Below are positions 11,601-20,680 of a stretch of DNA of 64,000 nt, one piece after another (within the stretch, counting starts at the first letter, position 1; each line of letters opens with the position of its first letter). The DNA lies in NCBI GenBank assembly GCA_013339765.2, contig CM023454.1, positions 141,982,593 to 142,046,592 of the forward strand. Direction: 5' to 3'. This DNA comes from Haemaphysalis longicornis (taxonomy: Eukaryota > Arthropoda > Arachnida > Ixodida > Ixodidae). Under the pieces are notes generated by a model. It had not been told where the DNA came from and did no database searches. It saw only the letters and a list, made by a program, of their open reading frames with translations. The position numbers and the translations under genes were made by a program.

Positions 11601-12171
11601 CATAAGGAACTTCATCTGCGGCATCGTCCCAAGGAATGCTGAAAGACTTCTCCCAAAAATTCTAAAACAGAACCACACACTTGTCTGGACTCCCGCCCAT
11701 CAGGGGCTAGAGGGTAACGAGGCGGCCGATTCTCTTGCGAGGACTACCATACACCGCAGAGACCCGGAACATTCGTACGCCCTCCCTGCTTACTGTCAAG
11801 GCACAGACAAATTAACATCCTATAGGCTTCACCGAAGATCAATGCCTACGCCACACCCCAGCCTAACTGCTGAAGAAGCGAGAAATCTTAAAAAAATACA
11901 GACAAACACCTACTTACATAAGTCCAGACTATCACTTATGTTGCCAGAAAAGTATAATGAGGACTGTAAGCAGTGTCACCAGAAGGCCGATCTATTCCAC
12001 ACAGTCTGGAATTGCCCAATTACTTGGGACAAAAATACCCACCAAACCTCATTAGAGTCCTGGGAGGAAGCCCTGTCCAGCCCGGACCCTGCACAGCAGC
12101 TTGCGCTGCTTAGTAGGGCTAGGGATGGCCAAATAGCTTCTGGGGTCCTGGAATTTGGATCCCACCCTTGA
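8638..12171 (+). CDS. I-like LINE ORF2: endonuclease-reverse transcriptase-RNase H, 1177 aa, intact
   Basis: Domains in order: EEP endonuclease (residues ~10-225) with IQEAG (E47), LLGDMNAPH (141-147) and GSDHDII (215-221). The RT (~420-690) has LDLKGAFDNV (564-573), RGTPQGSIISPLLFN (621-635) and VIYADDITIW (654-663). RNase H (~920-1040) has an YTDAA aspartate, E960, a TDST aspartate near 982 and TPAHQGLEGNEAAD (from ~1017). A C-terminal Cys/His motif (CKQCHQ...FHTVWNCP, from ~1110) follows. The ATG at 8638 overlaps the ORF1 stop by 11 nt (ATGACGCCTAA), suggesting reinitiation. This is the only long intact enzyme gene in the window; all catalytic residues expected for the three enzymes appear present. 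The protein would nick DNA and copy its RNA in place. Confidence 0.9.
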   Translation: MTPKLKNTQEQLVIWQWNCISINKKTNLLEAYIDKKDVKPDIICIQEAGCLTNLRGYNRIDTSKDTRVSTYAKKDVTCNSYDLSTKSPSAVLVEVIPMQRKRKSFFVLNVYSPPSSNKENFEPLFRETMNIVAKNNVILLGDMNAPHKEWNYNFDSAKGKNLVNAMEALNLHTINDTSFPTRTGNNRSVDTCPDLTIVPDMDGLTTWLNTKENLGSDHDIIEVQTCSDNYRRRPRKQRMTDWNAFREKLGALGNIQEIGAWSGNIKEAFHKATKEYGQENEYLCVDSYLISLWDKKQKLYKRWKKKRHNKKLKLRIRNLDKRARDHASKLANQNWNDFCESLKGTLNTSKTWAIIKGMLNPETRRRETSHQLIKVAHNFKGTNNELILAIKERFELGRNIPPVRRNYQGSPNDLLDREISKEELQQAILASNKKSAPGADGITNNMLRNLNDAQMEALAKYINDLWLEDRLPPQWKHSTITTIPKLGKPLEIKNLRPISLTSCVGKIYERIITTRLQKYIEEHQLFPDCMIGFRQGLSTQNAFLQLKHDIIDNDNDQDQIILALDLKGAFDNVSHESILKAAEETQCGERTYNYIRNFLSDRTATIGIGNTRSDPFKAPNRGTPQGSIISPLLFNLTMIKIAKKLEEREEIGKVIYADDITIWTKSGTLQSKLDLLQDVINDLQDPIIKNGLKCAPEKSELIRLRSTRNNIPPGSIILDGQNIPFRPAIRILGMVIQEDNKATNTLSKLGKTAQQLARVVRRITRARKGIREEDTLRLVQALIMSRIAYSLPFHRMDHKQEERADAIIRTAHKTALGLPIYTSNEKFLKLGVHNTFREIKTTLLDAQKERLLKTRTGREILRRSGQEVHAAFINRMVDLTPAQRHCIKTSPIPKKMDPTHNKGRRLARTRYIRKTYQDNPNAIYTDAAVNKQGNASAVATNEHGKMLDFIITKQLNIQEAETAAVILAIRWAEFKNKDSIIITDSTRAIRNFICGIVPRNAERLLPKILKQNHTLVWTPAHQGLEGNEAADSLARTTIHRRDPEHSYALPAYCQGTDKLTSYRLHRRSMPTPHPSLTAEEARNLKKIQTNTYLHKSRLSLMLPEKYNEDCKQCHQKADLFHTVWNCPITWDKNTHQTSLESWEEALSSPDPAQQLALLSRARDGQIASGVLEFGSHP

Positions 12172-12228
12172 TCTCCTCCCTTTTCCCTCACCCCTTTTCA
12201 CCAAATAAAGTTTACTATACTACTACTA
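12172..12228 (+). promoter_or_regulatory. 3' UTR, poly(A) signal and (CTA)n tail of the I-like LINE
   Basis: A short C/T-rich UTR carries AATAAA at about 12204-12209, then repeated CTA triplets to the CTGAA target duplication. A triplet tail instead of poly(A) is seen in several RNase H-bearing LINE groups. Confidence 0.65.
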
Positions 12229-12290
12229 CTGAAACGTTGGCAACATTCGTGCTTTTACCTTGTTCAAAGTTTTATTTTATTTTCTTTTAC
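12229..12290 (-). repeat. Right target duplication and remaining PLE-1 terminus
   Basis: CTGAA at 12229-12233 repeats 7444-7448. The following ~45 bp (acgttggcaacattcgtgct ...) are the reverse complement of 5190-5235, so they are the outer end of the PLE-1 terminus, cut off by the LINE. They grade into TA-rich DNA. Confidence 0.75.
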
Positions 12291-12316
12291 ATACATATAT
12301 ATATAATATATATCGA

Positions 12317-12590
12317 AAAGATTTGCCCACTTAGAGTATGCTATTAGGCACTGCGAAGGACGCACTATGACCCGTGTGGGTATGCTCTGATAGGGTGGCC
12401 ATGGGCAATAATGGGTACGTATGAATGGGACTGTGAAGACGTCGAGGAGGTAGCACAGGCCTCGGAAGAGAACGCGCCACGATCTCTCAAAGCTCGCTGC
12501 ATCGAGATCATCGCTCCGGCTCGTCTCAGCGCCTACCTGAATACCGTCACCTGGAAAGCTAACCATTTCCTGCCATTAAACACCTCTTCA
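12317..12590 (+). repeat. Gypsy-1 5' LTR (start missing)
   Basis: From aaaagatttgcccacttag it matches the right LTR at 18217 onward with scattered differences. The first ~10 bp seen in the right LTR (TGTAGTGC...) are replaced by TA repeat. It ends ...CACCTCTTCA, followed by TTGGTGGAG, a plausible primer-binding region beginning with TGG a few bases in. Confidence 0.75.
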
Positions 12591-12685
12591 ATTGGTGGAG
12601 TGTGCGGGTGCCCGTCCTCACCGCAGCCTGGAGTTACGAAGCAGAAAGTCTCCGTCGCGTCCTGTCCACTGACGACCCTCGGGAA

Positions 12686-13870
12686 ATGACTTTCTCCTCG
12701 CAACCCCCGATCATCTGTTCCGGTGCATTCCGCGAGCGAGACCCACCCATGTTTTATGGCGATGACGACCAAGACATCGAGGATTGGCTGTCATCGTATG
12801 AAAGGGTGAGCGCACATAACAGATGGGATGACAAGATGAAGCTGAACAATGTCCCATTCTCGCTCAAGCGACTCGCTGAGACGTGGTATCTGAACCACGG
12901 AACCGACTTGCAGTCTTGGTCAGCTTTCAAGACCGATTTTCGAAAAGTTTTTGGCCACCCAGCCGTGCGGAAACTTCTCGCCGAACAACTTTTGCGAGAG
13001 CGGGCGCAGAAAAAAGCGAAACATTCAAGAGTTACATAGAAGACGTTATCGGCCTGTGCAAGCGGGCACACCCTTCTATGAGCGAGGCTGACAAGAACAA
13101 GCATATCCTTAAGGGGATAGACGACGACGCCTTTCAGATGTTGCTAAGTAAGGATCCACAGACTCGGGGACGTCATCTACTGGTGTCAGAGCTTCGACGA
13201 GCTCCGCAAGCAGCGGCTTCTCACGCGGCGCTCAGCGTCACAGCCGGGAGCGCCCCTTTCGGGATTGGTCGTCGGCAGCGAGAAGTCTTTCCTGATGCCC
13301 CGCATTCAAGATTTTCTTCGCCAAGATATCGCGCGTCAACTATCTCTTCTATCATGTGCACCCGCTACGGTATCAGCGCCCCCATTGTCTTGAACACTTC
13401 AGCAAGCGATACGGGAACAAGTCACCGACGCTCTCCCTTCGGCCTGCCCATGCGGGCCTGTGGCTGCTCCTATATTGCCGCCGCTAACTTACACCGCAGC
13501 ATTGTTACGACCTCGCCAGCAGCCACCGCTTTGCGACCCACGATCGGCGCAGCTTCCGTCAATGTCGCCGCCCCGACCAGCACCTCATGCGCCCAACGTG
13601 TGGCGAACGCCTGATAACCGCCCCATCGGCTTCGTGTGTCGTGTCGCCGGCCACGTCACCCGTTACTGTCGCCGCCAAGCCATCTCATACGATCAGTCGT
13701 TTCAGTCACCGTCCTACGTCGTGTATAAGCCGCCACTTCGTCAGCAGTCCCCCTTGCCGCCGTCGAACTCGCCTCCTGCTGCCCGACCGACATTCAACAG
13801 CCGCAGGTAGTCCTCGCCGCGTCGCCGATCTATCTCGCCAGTGCGTCCCCGCGTTGACCCAACACAGGAG
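12686..13870 (+). pseudogene. Gypsy-1 gag remnant
   Basis: The ATG at 12686 follows the LTR and primer region. The frame to 13039 reads a retrotransposon gag core (DPPMFYGDDDQDIEDWLSSY, then the W-D / ETWY motifs). It then shifts to another frame (KSYIEDVIGLCKRAHPSMSE near 13030-13085). Near 13630-13680 a nucleocapsid knuckle remnant reads FVCRVAGHVTRYC; the first cysteine is replaced, so the knuckle is damaged. Gag would form the particle and package RNA. At least three frame changes are needed to connect the parts. Confidence 0.75.
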
Positions 13871-13939
13871 GAAAACTAGTCGCCGCAGTTCCTGAGGCAA
13901 GAGCTGCGTCCACGTCGAAAACCTTAAGTCCTCGATTTT

Positions 13940-14210
13940 CACCACATAATGCCATTATTGTTACTGTTGAGGGACTCGCCGTAATCGCCCTTGTCGATAC
14001 CAGTGCTGCCGTGTCAGTAATCAGCGAAACGGTCAGCCGCAAATTACGCAAAGTGACGACGCCAGTGTCCGACCTCACACTCCGCACCGACAGCGTACAA
14101 CACATCTGGCCTGTTGCTGCGTGCACAGCACGGGTCACCATAGAACACATAACTTGCCCCATTGAGTTTATCGTGCTCACTTCGTGCTCCCAATGACGTC
14201 ATTCTCGGTT
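13940..14210 (+). pseudogene. Gypsy-1 aspartic protease remnant, active site altered
   Basis: The frame around 13950-14196 reads ALVDTSAAVSVIS, the retropepsin active-site loop, but with DTS in place of the usual DTG. A 'convert to flap and ILG-type' second half is broken by a frameshift near 14200. The enzyme would cleave the Gag-Pol polyprotein. Confidence 0.7.
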
Positions 14211-14559
14211 GGGATATTTCTGTCGACCCACCACTCCGTCATCGATTGCGCCCGTGCTCAGCTGGAGTTATTTTCAGTTCAAGACGCCTCATCGGACGAG
14301 CCCCCTGCCTCTTTTCGCCTAGTTGTCACCAAAGACACCCACGTTCCTCCCAGCTCTGCCGTACTTGTACCCGTTCTGTGCGACTCAGTTCCGGATGCCA
14401 CAGTGCTGCTCAGCCCTTTCGAGCTGTTTTGCCTCCGACAATGCTTCCCGCTTCCGTTCGCAGTTTTAGAAATGCAGCGTCGGGTTCAACTCCATGTTTA
14501 TTTGCAACCCCTATTCCTCTCCAGCTACACTGTTGCGTGGTGATTGCGTGGGTCGTGTA

Positions 14560-16140
14560 GAAGAGATTGGCGCCCTCCTCGTCCCCGACGTTCCCAATAA
14601 CTCATCGGACATTTCACTTGCTCTCCTCTACCCCTCCGCTCCAGCCCCGGATACCTCGGTTTTCCTTCGCTAAATTCACGAGAGTCTTCCTGCGCCTGAA
14701 CGAAAGCGACTTCTCGCCATGCTTCAAGAGTTCCTCTCGTGTTTCGACTGTCCAGACATCCTCCTTGGGCCGCTCCTCTACGGTTACTCACCACATCGAC
14801 ACAGGAACTCACCCGCCATTACGACAACGGCCGTATCGTGTGTCAGCCAAAGAACGTGGCGTTATTGACAGTCATGTGGACGACATGCTTGAACGTGGCG
14901 TCATACAGCCTTCCAACAGCCCGTGGGCGTCACCGGTTGTTCTCGTCACAAAGAAGGACGGATGCATTCGCTTCTGTGTTGATTATCGCCGACTCAACAA
15001 AATAACACGCAAGAATGTCTACCCTCTCCCCAGAATCGACGACGCCATCGACACTTTGCAATGAGCCGTGTTCTTTTCTTCCCTTGATTTAAGGTCTGGC
15101 TACTGGCAGGTCCTCATGGCGGATGCTGATCGTGAGAAAACGGCCTTTGTAACACCAAATGGCTTGTACGAGTTTACCGTCATGCCTTTTGGCCTTTGCA
15201 ACGCGCCTGCAACGTTTGAACGCATGATGGACAATATTTTGCGCGGCCTAAAGTGGAAAACCTGCCTCTAAGGGTCTTGGACTGAGGACTCCTCCCCATT
15301 GCTTTTTGCAATAAACACGTTTACTCTCTCTCTCTCTCTCTGTTACCTTGATGATATTGTCGTCTTTTCTTCCGATTTCGACACACGCATATTACCCGCC
15401 TCTGACAAGTATTGAAATGCCTCACTGATGCAGGACTTCAGCCTAACCTGAAGAAGTTCCGCTTTGCTGCCCGCCAACTTACAATTTTAGGCCACGTTGT
15501 GTCGAAAGATGGCGTCAGTCCTGATCCTGACAAATGTCGTGCGGTCGCCGAGTTTCCTAAGCCCACCACCACCAGGTAGCTACGAAGCTTTATCGGCCTC
15601 TGCTCGTACTTCCGACCATTCGTGAGGAACTTTGCGTCGATAACGGCACCTCTAACGAAGCTTCTGAACGGGTCTAACGACATCGCTCATTGGTCTTCAG
15701 ACTGTGACGAGGCTTGCAAAAAGCTCCTTTCTGCGCTTACGTGCCCACCGATCCTCGGCAATGTCGACCCGTGGGCCTCTACTGAGCTTCATACTGACGC
15801 CAGCGGGGTTGGCCTGGGCGCTGTGCCCGCCCAGCGGAAATCTGGCTTCGACGACGACGTTGTTGCTTATGCGAGCCGGACACTCACAAGACCGGAGGAA
15901 AACTACTCTGTCACGGAGAAAGAGTGCCTGCTAATGTGTGGAGCATAAGCAAATTTCGTCCCTACTTTTACGGCAGGCCCTTCGACGTAATCACCGACCA
16001 CCACGCCCTATGCTGGCTATCTTCTTTAAAGGATCCGTCTCGTCGTCTTGGAAGGTGGGCCCTTCGCTCACAAGAGTACGATATTCGAGTGCTCTTTCGA
16101 TGAGGCCGCAAACACACCGACGCCGATGCGCTCTCACGCT
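14560..16140 (+). pseudogene. Gypsy-1 reverse transcriptase-RNase H remnant
   Basis: Segment 14840-15064 reads the fingers (VIDSHVDDMLERGVIQ, RFCVDYRRLNKIT, VYPLPRIDDAID) and stops at a TGA. Segment 15068-15271 continues with FFSSLDLRSGYWQV and MPFGLCNAPATFERMM. A 72-bp insertion at 15269-15340 then separates it from the catalytic YLDD box at ~15344. The thumb/connection (15420-15680) has multiple stops. RNase H at 15780-15948 reads ELHTDASGVGLGAV and VTEKECL before a frameshift near 15940. The order matches Ty3/gypsy pol. Confidence 0.85.
15269..15340 (+). mobile_element. 72-bp LINE 3'-tail insertion inside the Gypsy-1 RT
   Basis: The interval has a T/C-rich stretch, AATAAA and a (CT)n tail, and lies exactly between codons of the RT just before YLDD; the pol frame resumes at tgttacctt. 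Its 3' end resembles that of the I-like LINE at 12204-12228 (aataaa...gtttact then a simple repeat). It is best read as a heavily 5'-truncated LINE copy. The CT tail hides any target duplication. Confidence 0.65.
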
Positions 16141-16144
16141 CTCC

Positions 16145-18170
16145 TGTGACCGCCGACAGTGCCTTTTTGTCATCCATAGACGGAATTCTTTCCTCTCTGT
16201 CACTTGACGACATGCCTCGCGAGCAGCGCAAGGATCCCTGGATCACTTCTCTTTTGGACTGTCTGACAAACCCCGCTTCGCCAAACACCCCTCGAGCTGT
16301 ACGGCGACAGGCCACTCACTTCGCTATTCGTGACAAGCTTCTGTACCGCCGAAATTATAACGCAGACGGCCGGAAGTGGCTCCTCGTTATTCCCCGCCAT
16401 CTCCGTTCAGACATTTGCGCATGTTTTCACGCTGTTGCGGATCTGGTAGCGTGACCGGTGGTGGCGTACGTTGATCCGGAGTTGGGGCAAACATTGGGGC
16501 TTGTAGGGCGACGAAAGAAACTTTATGTAACAGATATCTACATGACGTTTGACTGAGTGAACAGGCTTTTGCGCTCCTGCGCGCAGGAGATTAAATAACC
16601 AGGTTGGGTCCGCCCCGTTTCCCCCTTTCCTCGACTGACGTCAGTATTGTCCAATCAGGGCCGCCTCAGCTGACGTCCACACACTCACAATGAGATGGCA
16701 CTTTGCACAGGTTAATGTTCAGTTGAGTCCTGATGATGCAATGGTTGAAGCACGGGGAGGACGCCCGGACCAAGTCGATAATCCGGCGTGGAGTACTCGT
16801 TGAATAGCAGCGTCTCGGACCACAACAAAGCAGTCCCCCGCTGACGATTGCCGCCGGAAAAGCAATGCTGCACGTCTTTATAAATCCCTCCCTTCCTCCC
16901 TGCCTCGCTTGGGAGCTGCGGAAAGCGCCTTTTCAGCAGAAGCGTCCCTCTCCGCCGCGTCATCGCATACAAAGCCGGGTCGCTCCCCATCGATGAGAGT
17001 AGGGGAGAGGAAAACTTGCGATAATGGTCCGACGGAAGCGTTGGGTGACTGAACCCGATAGCATTGCAGACGGGCGTCGTAATTTCAATACGCCGATCGT
17101 AACAACGCCGATGCACAGTGTGGTCATGCTGGTGTACTGAAGACATACCGACGTCTGCGCATGCGGTACTATTGGTGTGAAATGTACACTTTTGTCACCA
17201 AATTCGTCCGCTCCTGCAAAAAATGTCAACGCCGTAAGTCCCCAGCAAACAAATCCGCCGGCTCCGTTGCAGCCCCTGCCGTGTCCAGTACGACCTTTCG
17301 ACCGCGTAGGAATCGATTTGTATAGCCGCTCCCCTACACGGCTTCTGAAAACCGCTGGGCCGTCGTCGAGGTAGACCACTTAGCGCGATACGCTGAAAGC
17401 ACCGCACTACCAGCCGCTAACGCCAGCGAGGTCGCCTGATTTCTCCTACGCCGGTTCATTCTTCGTCACGGTGCCCCTAGAAAGTTGCTCAGTGACCGAG
17501 GCCGTGTGTTTCTATCTGAAGTAATTGAAGCCCTGCTCGCAAAGTGCAACGTTATCCACCGCACCACTACTTCTTACCATCCACAGACCAATGGGCTCAC
17601 GGAAATATTTAATCGGACACTGGGCGATATGTTGGCAACTTAAGTTTCGGCAGACCACACCGACTGGGACCAAGTTCTTCCGTACGTAACTTATGTTTAC
17701 AACACCGCCACTCAAGCAACTACGGGGTTTTCACCTTTCTTTCTCCTCTACGGCCGCGAGTCGTCATGTCCGCTCGACACCATCCTGCCGTACTGACCAG
17801 ATGCACCTGAATGTACTCCCGTGTCAACAGGCATCCCGACACGCTGAAGAGGTGTCACCAGCTCGCCCGGGCCCTGACTTCCGAGGAGCAATCTCGCCAG
17901 AAGCAGCGTCACGATGATGGAACACCGCCCCTTGAGTTCGCTGCCGGTTCTCTAGTGTGGCTGCGGCTACCCTCGACTGTTCCTGGTCTTGCTCAGAAGA
18001 TACTGTCCAAATATCATGGTCCTTACCGTGTAATCGAGCGCCCATCCCCAGTGAACTACGGCAGTTGAGCCGCTCACGTTGTCCCCGGACCTTCGTGTCG
18101 CGGTCGCGAAACTGTGCACGTTGGCCGTCTCAGGCTCACCACGAACCGATGGTTTAATCTTGCCCTTAGG
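16145..18170 (+). pseudogene. Gypsy-1 integrase remnant, split by a solo LTR
   Basis: The N-terminal segment runs to 16432. The H-H-C-C zinc region is cut there and resumes at 17109 with CGHAGVLKTYRRLR and CKKCQR. The core catalytic region is spread over frames: a D in RVGIDLYS-like sequence near 17310, LLSDRGRVF near 17490, and SYHPQTNGLTE near 17575-17610 with the final glutamate. A TAA lies near 17641 and more stops follow. A C-terminal chromo/GPY-like tail near 17940-18060 reads WLRLPSTVPGLAQKILSKYH. The protein would insert element cDNA. Confidence 0.8.
16429..17108. mobile_element. 672-bp solo LTR with ACGC target duplication, inside the Gypsy-1 integrase
   Basis: The LTR (16433-17104) begins TGTTGCGGATC and ends CGATCGTAACA, a TGTT...AACA terminal inverted pair. 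It is flanked by ACGC at 16429-16432 and 17105-17108. Removing LTR plus one ACGC restores a continuous integrase zinc-finger frame, which independently confirms the borders. No other copy is in this window. Transcription direction is not clear: a TATAAAT on the plus strand (~16878) favours plus. Confidence 0.85.
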
Positions 18171-18190
18171 GTCGCCAGGATGCTTCTTGT

Positions 18191-18206
18191 GTCTGCGGGG
18201 GGTAAT
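18191..18206 (+). promoter_or_regulatory. Gypsy-1 polypurine tract
   Basis: The G-rich run gtctgcggggggtaat directly precedes the right LTR start TGTAGTG. This is where the second-strand primer of an LTR element is expected. Confidence 0.55.
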
Positions 18207-18473
18207 TGTAGTGCAAAAGATTTGCCCACTTAGAGTATGCTATCAGGCACTGCGAGGACGCAATTATGCTCCGTGTGGGTATGCTCTGCTACGGTGGCCA
18301 TGGGCAATATTGGGTACGTAGTGAATGGGGACAGTGAAGCCGACGAGGAGGTAGCACCGGCCTCGGAGAGAACGCGCCACGATCTCTGATAGCTCGCTGC
18401 ATCGTGATCATCGCTTCGGCTAGTCTCAGTGCCGACCTGAATACTGTCAACTGGAACGCTACCATTCCCTGCA
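18207..18473 (+). repeat. Gypsy-1 3' LTR (end missing)
   Basis: It starts TGTAGTGCAAAAG after the polypurine tract and matches the left LTR up to ...ttccctgc. The last ~20 bp present in the left copy are missing, replaced by TA repeat. Visible substitutions and indels between the copies point to an old insertion. Confidence 0.75.
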
Positions 18474-18611
18474 TATATATATATATACATACAGGAACAA
18501 AGTTTTCCTGGACGCCGGTAGAATATACACAAAAACTGTTTCGACCACGGGAAAAAAATAGAACAGCTTTAATAACGTTTCGGCAATCGAGGGCTCGGCA
18601 CTTCGTCTTTA

Positions 18612-18672
<61 letters not shown>
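18474..18672. repeat. TA microsatellites around a PLE-terminus-like island
   Basis: (TA)n at about 18474-18490 and 18611-18672 bracket a ~110-bp island. Its minus strand contains gacgaag, then a G/C-rich hairpin, then gaaacgtt, the arrangement seen at other PLE-like termini in the window (55752-55787, 46080-46140). Confidence 0.5.
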
Positions 18673-18674
<2 letters not shown>

Positions 18675-18719
18675 GTATTATAACAGTACAAGTTTTTGAC
18701 GTTATTTCGATTTGAGAGC

Positions 18720-20680
18720 AGAATGTATTGTGCCTTTATTATCTTTTTTCTCGAACCGACTGCCCTGCCCCGCATTAAATCAGAGGTTGCTTACGCGGGC
18801 TGGCACTTGTATCTGTTTGTCATGAAGATGAAATAAAATGTATGTATGTATGTATCTGTGACGCAACGTTCATAATAAATCGGCACTTTGCCTTGGGTGC
18901 GCCCTTGCTTTTCAGTAAGCCACAGAACGGGCATTGCTGTACTATTCATACACGCAGGAACGCACTGCAACATCTCAAAACGAATAACATCAATATTTTT
19001 GCGTTGGTTTATACGGTATTGTAGTGCGTGTTATGTATGTTTTTACCTAATGCGGCACTTCAGCTGAAAATAGGATCTTGTGCACTCAACCAAAATATTT
19101 TAACTGCGGAAGAAACTTAATTGACATTCTCCTTAAAACCAAACCTGTAAGCCAAGTGGTACTTCAAATCAGATTTGATCACTTTCAGAATTACCCGGTA
19201 AGTTTCTTTTTGCACTTTTGCGTTGAAGTAAACCAGCTCAAAACAGTAGTCTTCTTTTTGGAGACCAGAAAAATACAAATAATTGTACCACCACTTGCCA
19301 AATAATGTGTTTTTAGAAAGAAACTTTTATTGCTTGATGCGTTTGTGTGGAAACATATGGGAGCTTTCGAGCCTTCAAAACCTTTGTCGTGGTTTCAGCA
19401 TCGACTACATAACATGTTAGACATTCGTTTGATAGGAAATTATCCACTGCTTAAATATAACGTTTGTTAAGGCCATATAGACTGTGCTTGAGTAGGTGTT
19501 TTTCTAATACCTGTAAACGTGTACTATAATTTTTTGTTTGATATCTTTTTCTGTCTTCCTAATTTATTTCGACTAAGTACTATATATACTTTGAAATGCT
19601 GTATTACCCGCCTAACTTCCATTAACCCATAAGCAAGAACGTTTACATCGTAACACGCCCGAACGACCCTTTGACGAGACAGATTGTGAGCAAATGTGCG
19701 GCACAACATGTATTTCAATAAAGTACTGGAAGCAGTAATGAACATTTTTTTACAAATGTCGGAGCGTTTTTATTGCACGAATATGAGGTTGCTAGTAGGT
19801 GATGCTGTACAGACTGTACATGGAAATTACTAAATAAAAAAGGCGTGACTCTGAGGGGTATACCGTGTATAAAAAAGGTTTCGTTGCACACGTAATCCAC
19901 AGGCAGTTATTATTTTAACGGTACCCTTTAATTGTTATTTTAGAACTGGTAAGGTCAGCGATTGTTTGCGAACAATGAGTACAATAAACACCATAATTCA
20001 GCCTTAAACTTCATTGAACCAAAAAAATAAATATAAACACCCCGTGTTAATTTATTAGGGTGGTTAGAATTTCATGAAATGTATTATGAGGTGCAAGTAA
20101 TATAGCCTTGGCTAAAAAATCGCGTTCTTCTTTCCACCAACAAGAAGTATGCACACTGTTTTTCATGAAATGTTTTTACCAAGTTTAGCAAAAAAAGCAG
20201 ATGTAAAACTTAGTTTAAGAAGTTTTTCGCAATCAGAAATTCTGCAGCAGCTGCCAAGTTTCTAGAACGTCCAAAAGGTATAGAACGTCGAGAATAAAAC
20301 GCCGCAGAGACTTTTTAATTGTAAAAGTTTTGTTACATTTCTGGCCATAATGTTCGCAAAATGTTTCAGAACCGACGTCTGGCACTGATCGGGATATCTT
20401 TCAGAGTTCGTTTATTCTACCCTCACAAGTCTAAACGGGCCCGTTCCTTAAAAACAACGTCAACAAAGCTTTCGTAGCAAGCACTTACCAACTTGCAAAA
20501 ACTCAATTTTTTTCTTTTCGTTATGTTTATAAGAGGTATATATATTAAAATGAGTCACGCTGTATCATCAATACAGCGTAGAGTTGTTACAAGTATTTCT
20601 TAATAATATAGCCGTAGTAGAGATTTGTTTGCATTCACTAAAGCAGGTGACCTTGTAAATTAAAAAAAACTGCTTTTGGA
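18720..20680. other. AT-rich interval without recognisable features
   Basis: I read both strands and saw no protein family, RNA gene or repeat with another copy here. Longest open frames are under 80 residues and lack motifs. A short (ATGT)n tract lies near 18838. Confidence 0.5.

Larger units (their letters stand above)
7449..12228 (+). mobile_element. I-like LINE nested in PLE-1, 5'-truncated, intact ORF2
   Basis: The 4.78-kb insertion starts inside ORF1, runs through an intact ORF2 with EEP endonuclease, RT and RNase H, and ends in a short 3' UTR with AATAAA and a (CTA)n tail. It has 5-bp target duplications. RNase H after the RT, plus an ORF1 with CCHC knuckles, suggests the I clade; that assignment is inferred from domain order. 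The missing ORF1 start is the usual 5' truncation of target-primed reverse transcription. Confidence 0.8.
5180..12290 (-). mobile_element. Penelope-like element (PLE-1), 5'-truncated, with inverted termini; interrupted by a LINE
   Basis: A terminal region at about 5180-5660 reappears as its reverse complement at 7015-7448 and, after a nested LINE, at 12234-12290. Between them lie a GIY-YIG segment (6024-6323) and a short C-terminal piece of RT (about 6860-7000), both minus. The right inverted terminus is joined directly to the RT piece, so most of the RT gene is missing. PLEs often have such partly inverted long terminal regions. The same terminal sequence occurs in PLE-4 at 56822-57300. Confidence 0.75.
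12317..18473 (+). mobile_element. Gypsy-1: degraded Ty3/gypsy LTR retrotransposon
   Basis: Two direct LTR copies (12317-12590, 18207-18473) bracket gag, protease, RT-RNase H and integrase in Ty3/gypsy order. Each coding part carries many stops and frameshifts. Two later insertions sit inside: a 72-bp LINE tail in the RT and a 672-bp solo LTR in the integrase. The outer ends of both LTRs are lost against TA microsatellite, so no target duplication can be read. Confidence 0.85.

Noticed and set aside
18404..18775. Frames with long YI repeats on both strands
   Set aside because: Translated TA microsatellite.
19524..19745. 73-residue minus frame resembling an RT or transposase C-terminus
   Set aside because: Similarity was only an impression; no catalytic motif nearby and neighbouring frames are closed.
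20521..20600. Possible short inverted repeat near ctgtatcatcaatacag
   Set aside because: Only a 6-bp match; expected by chance in AT-rich DNA.
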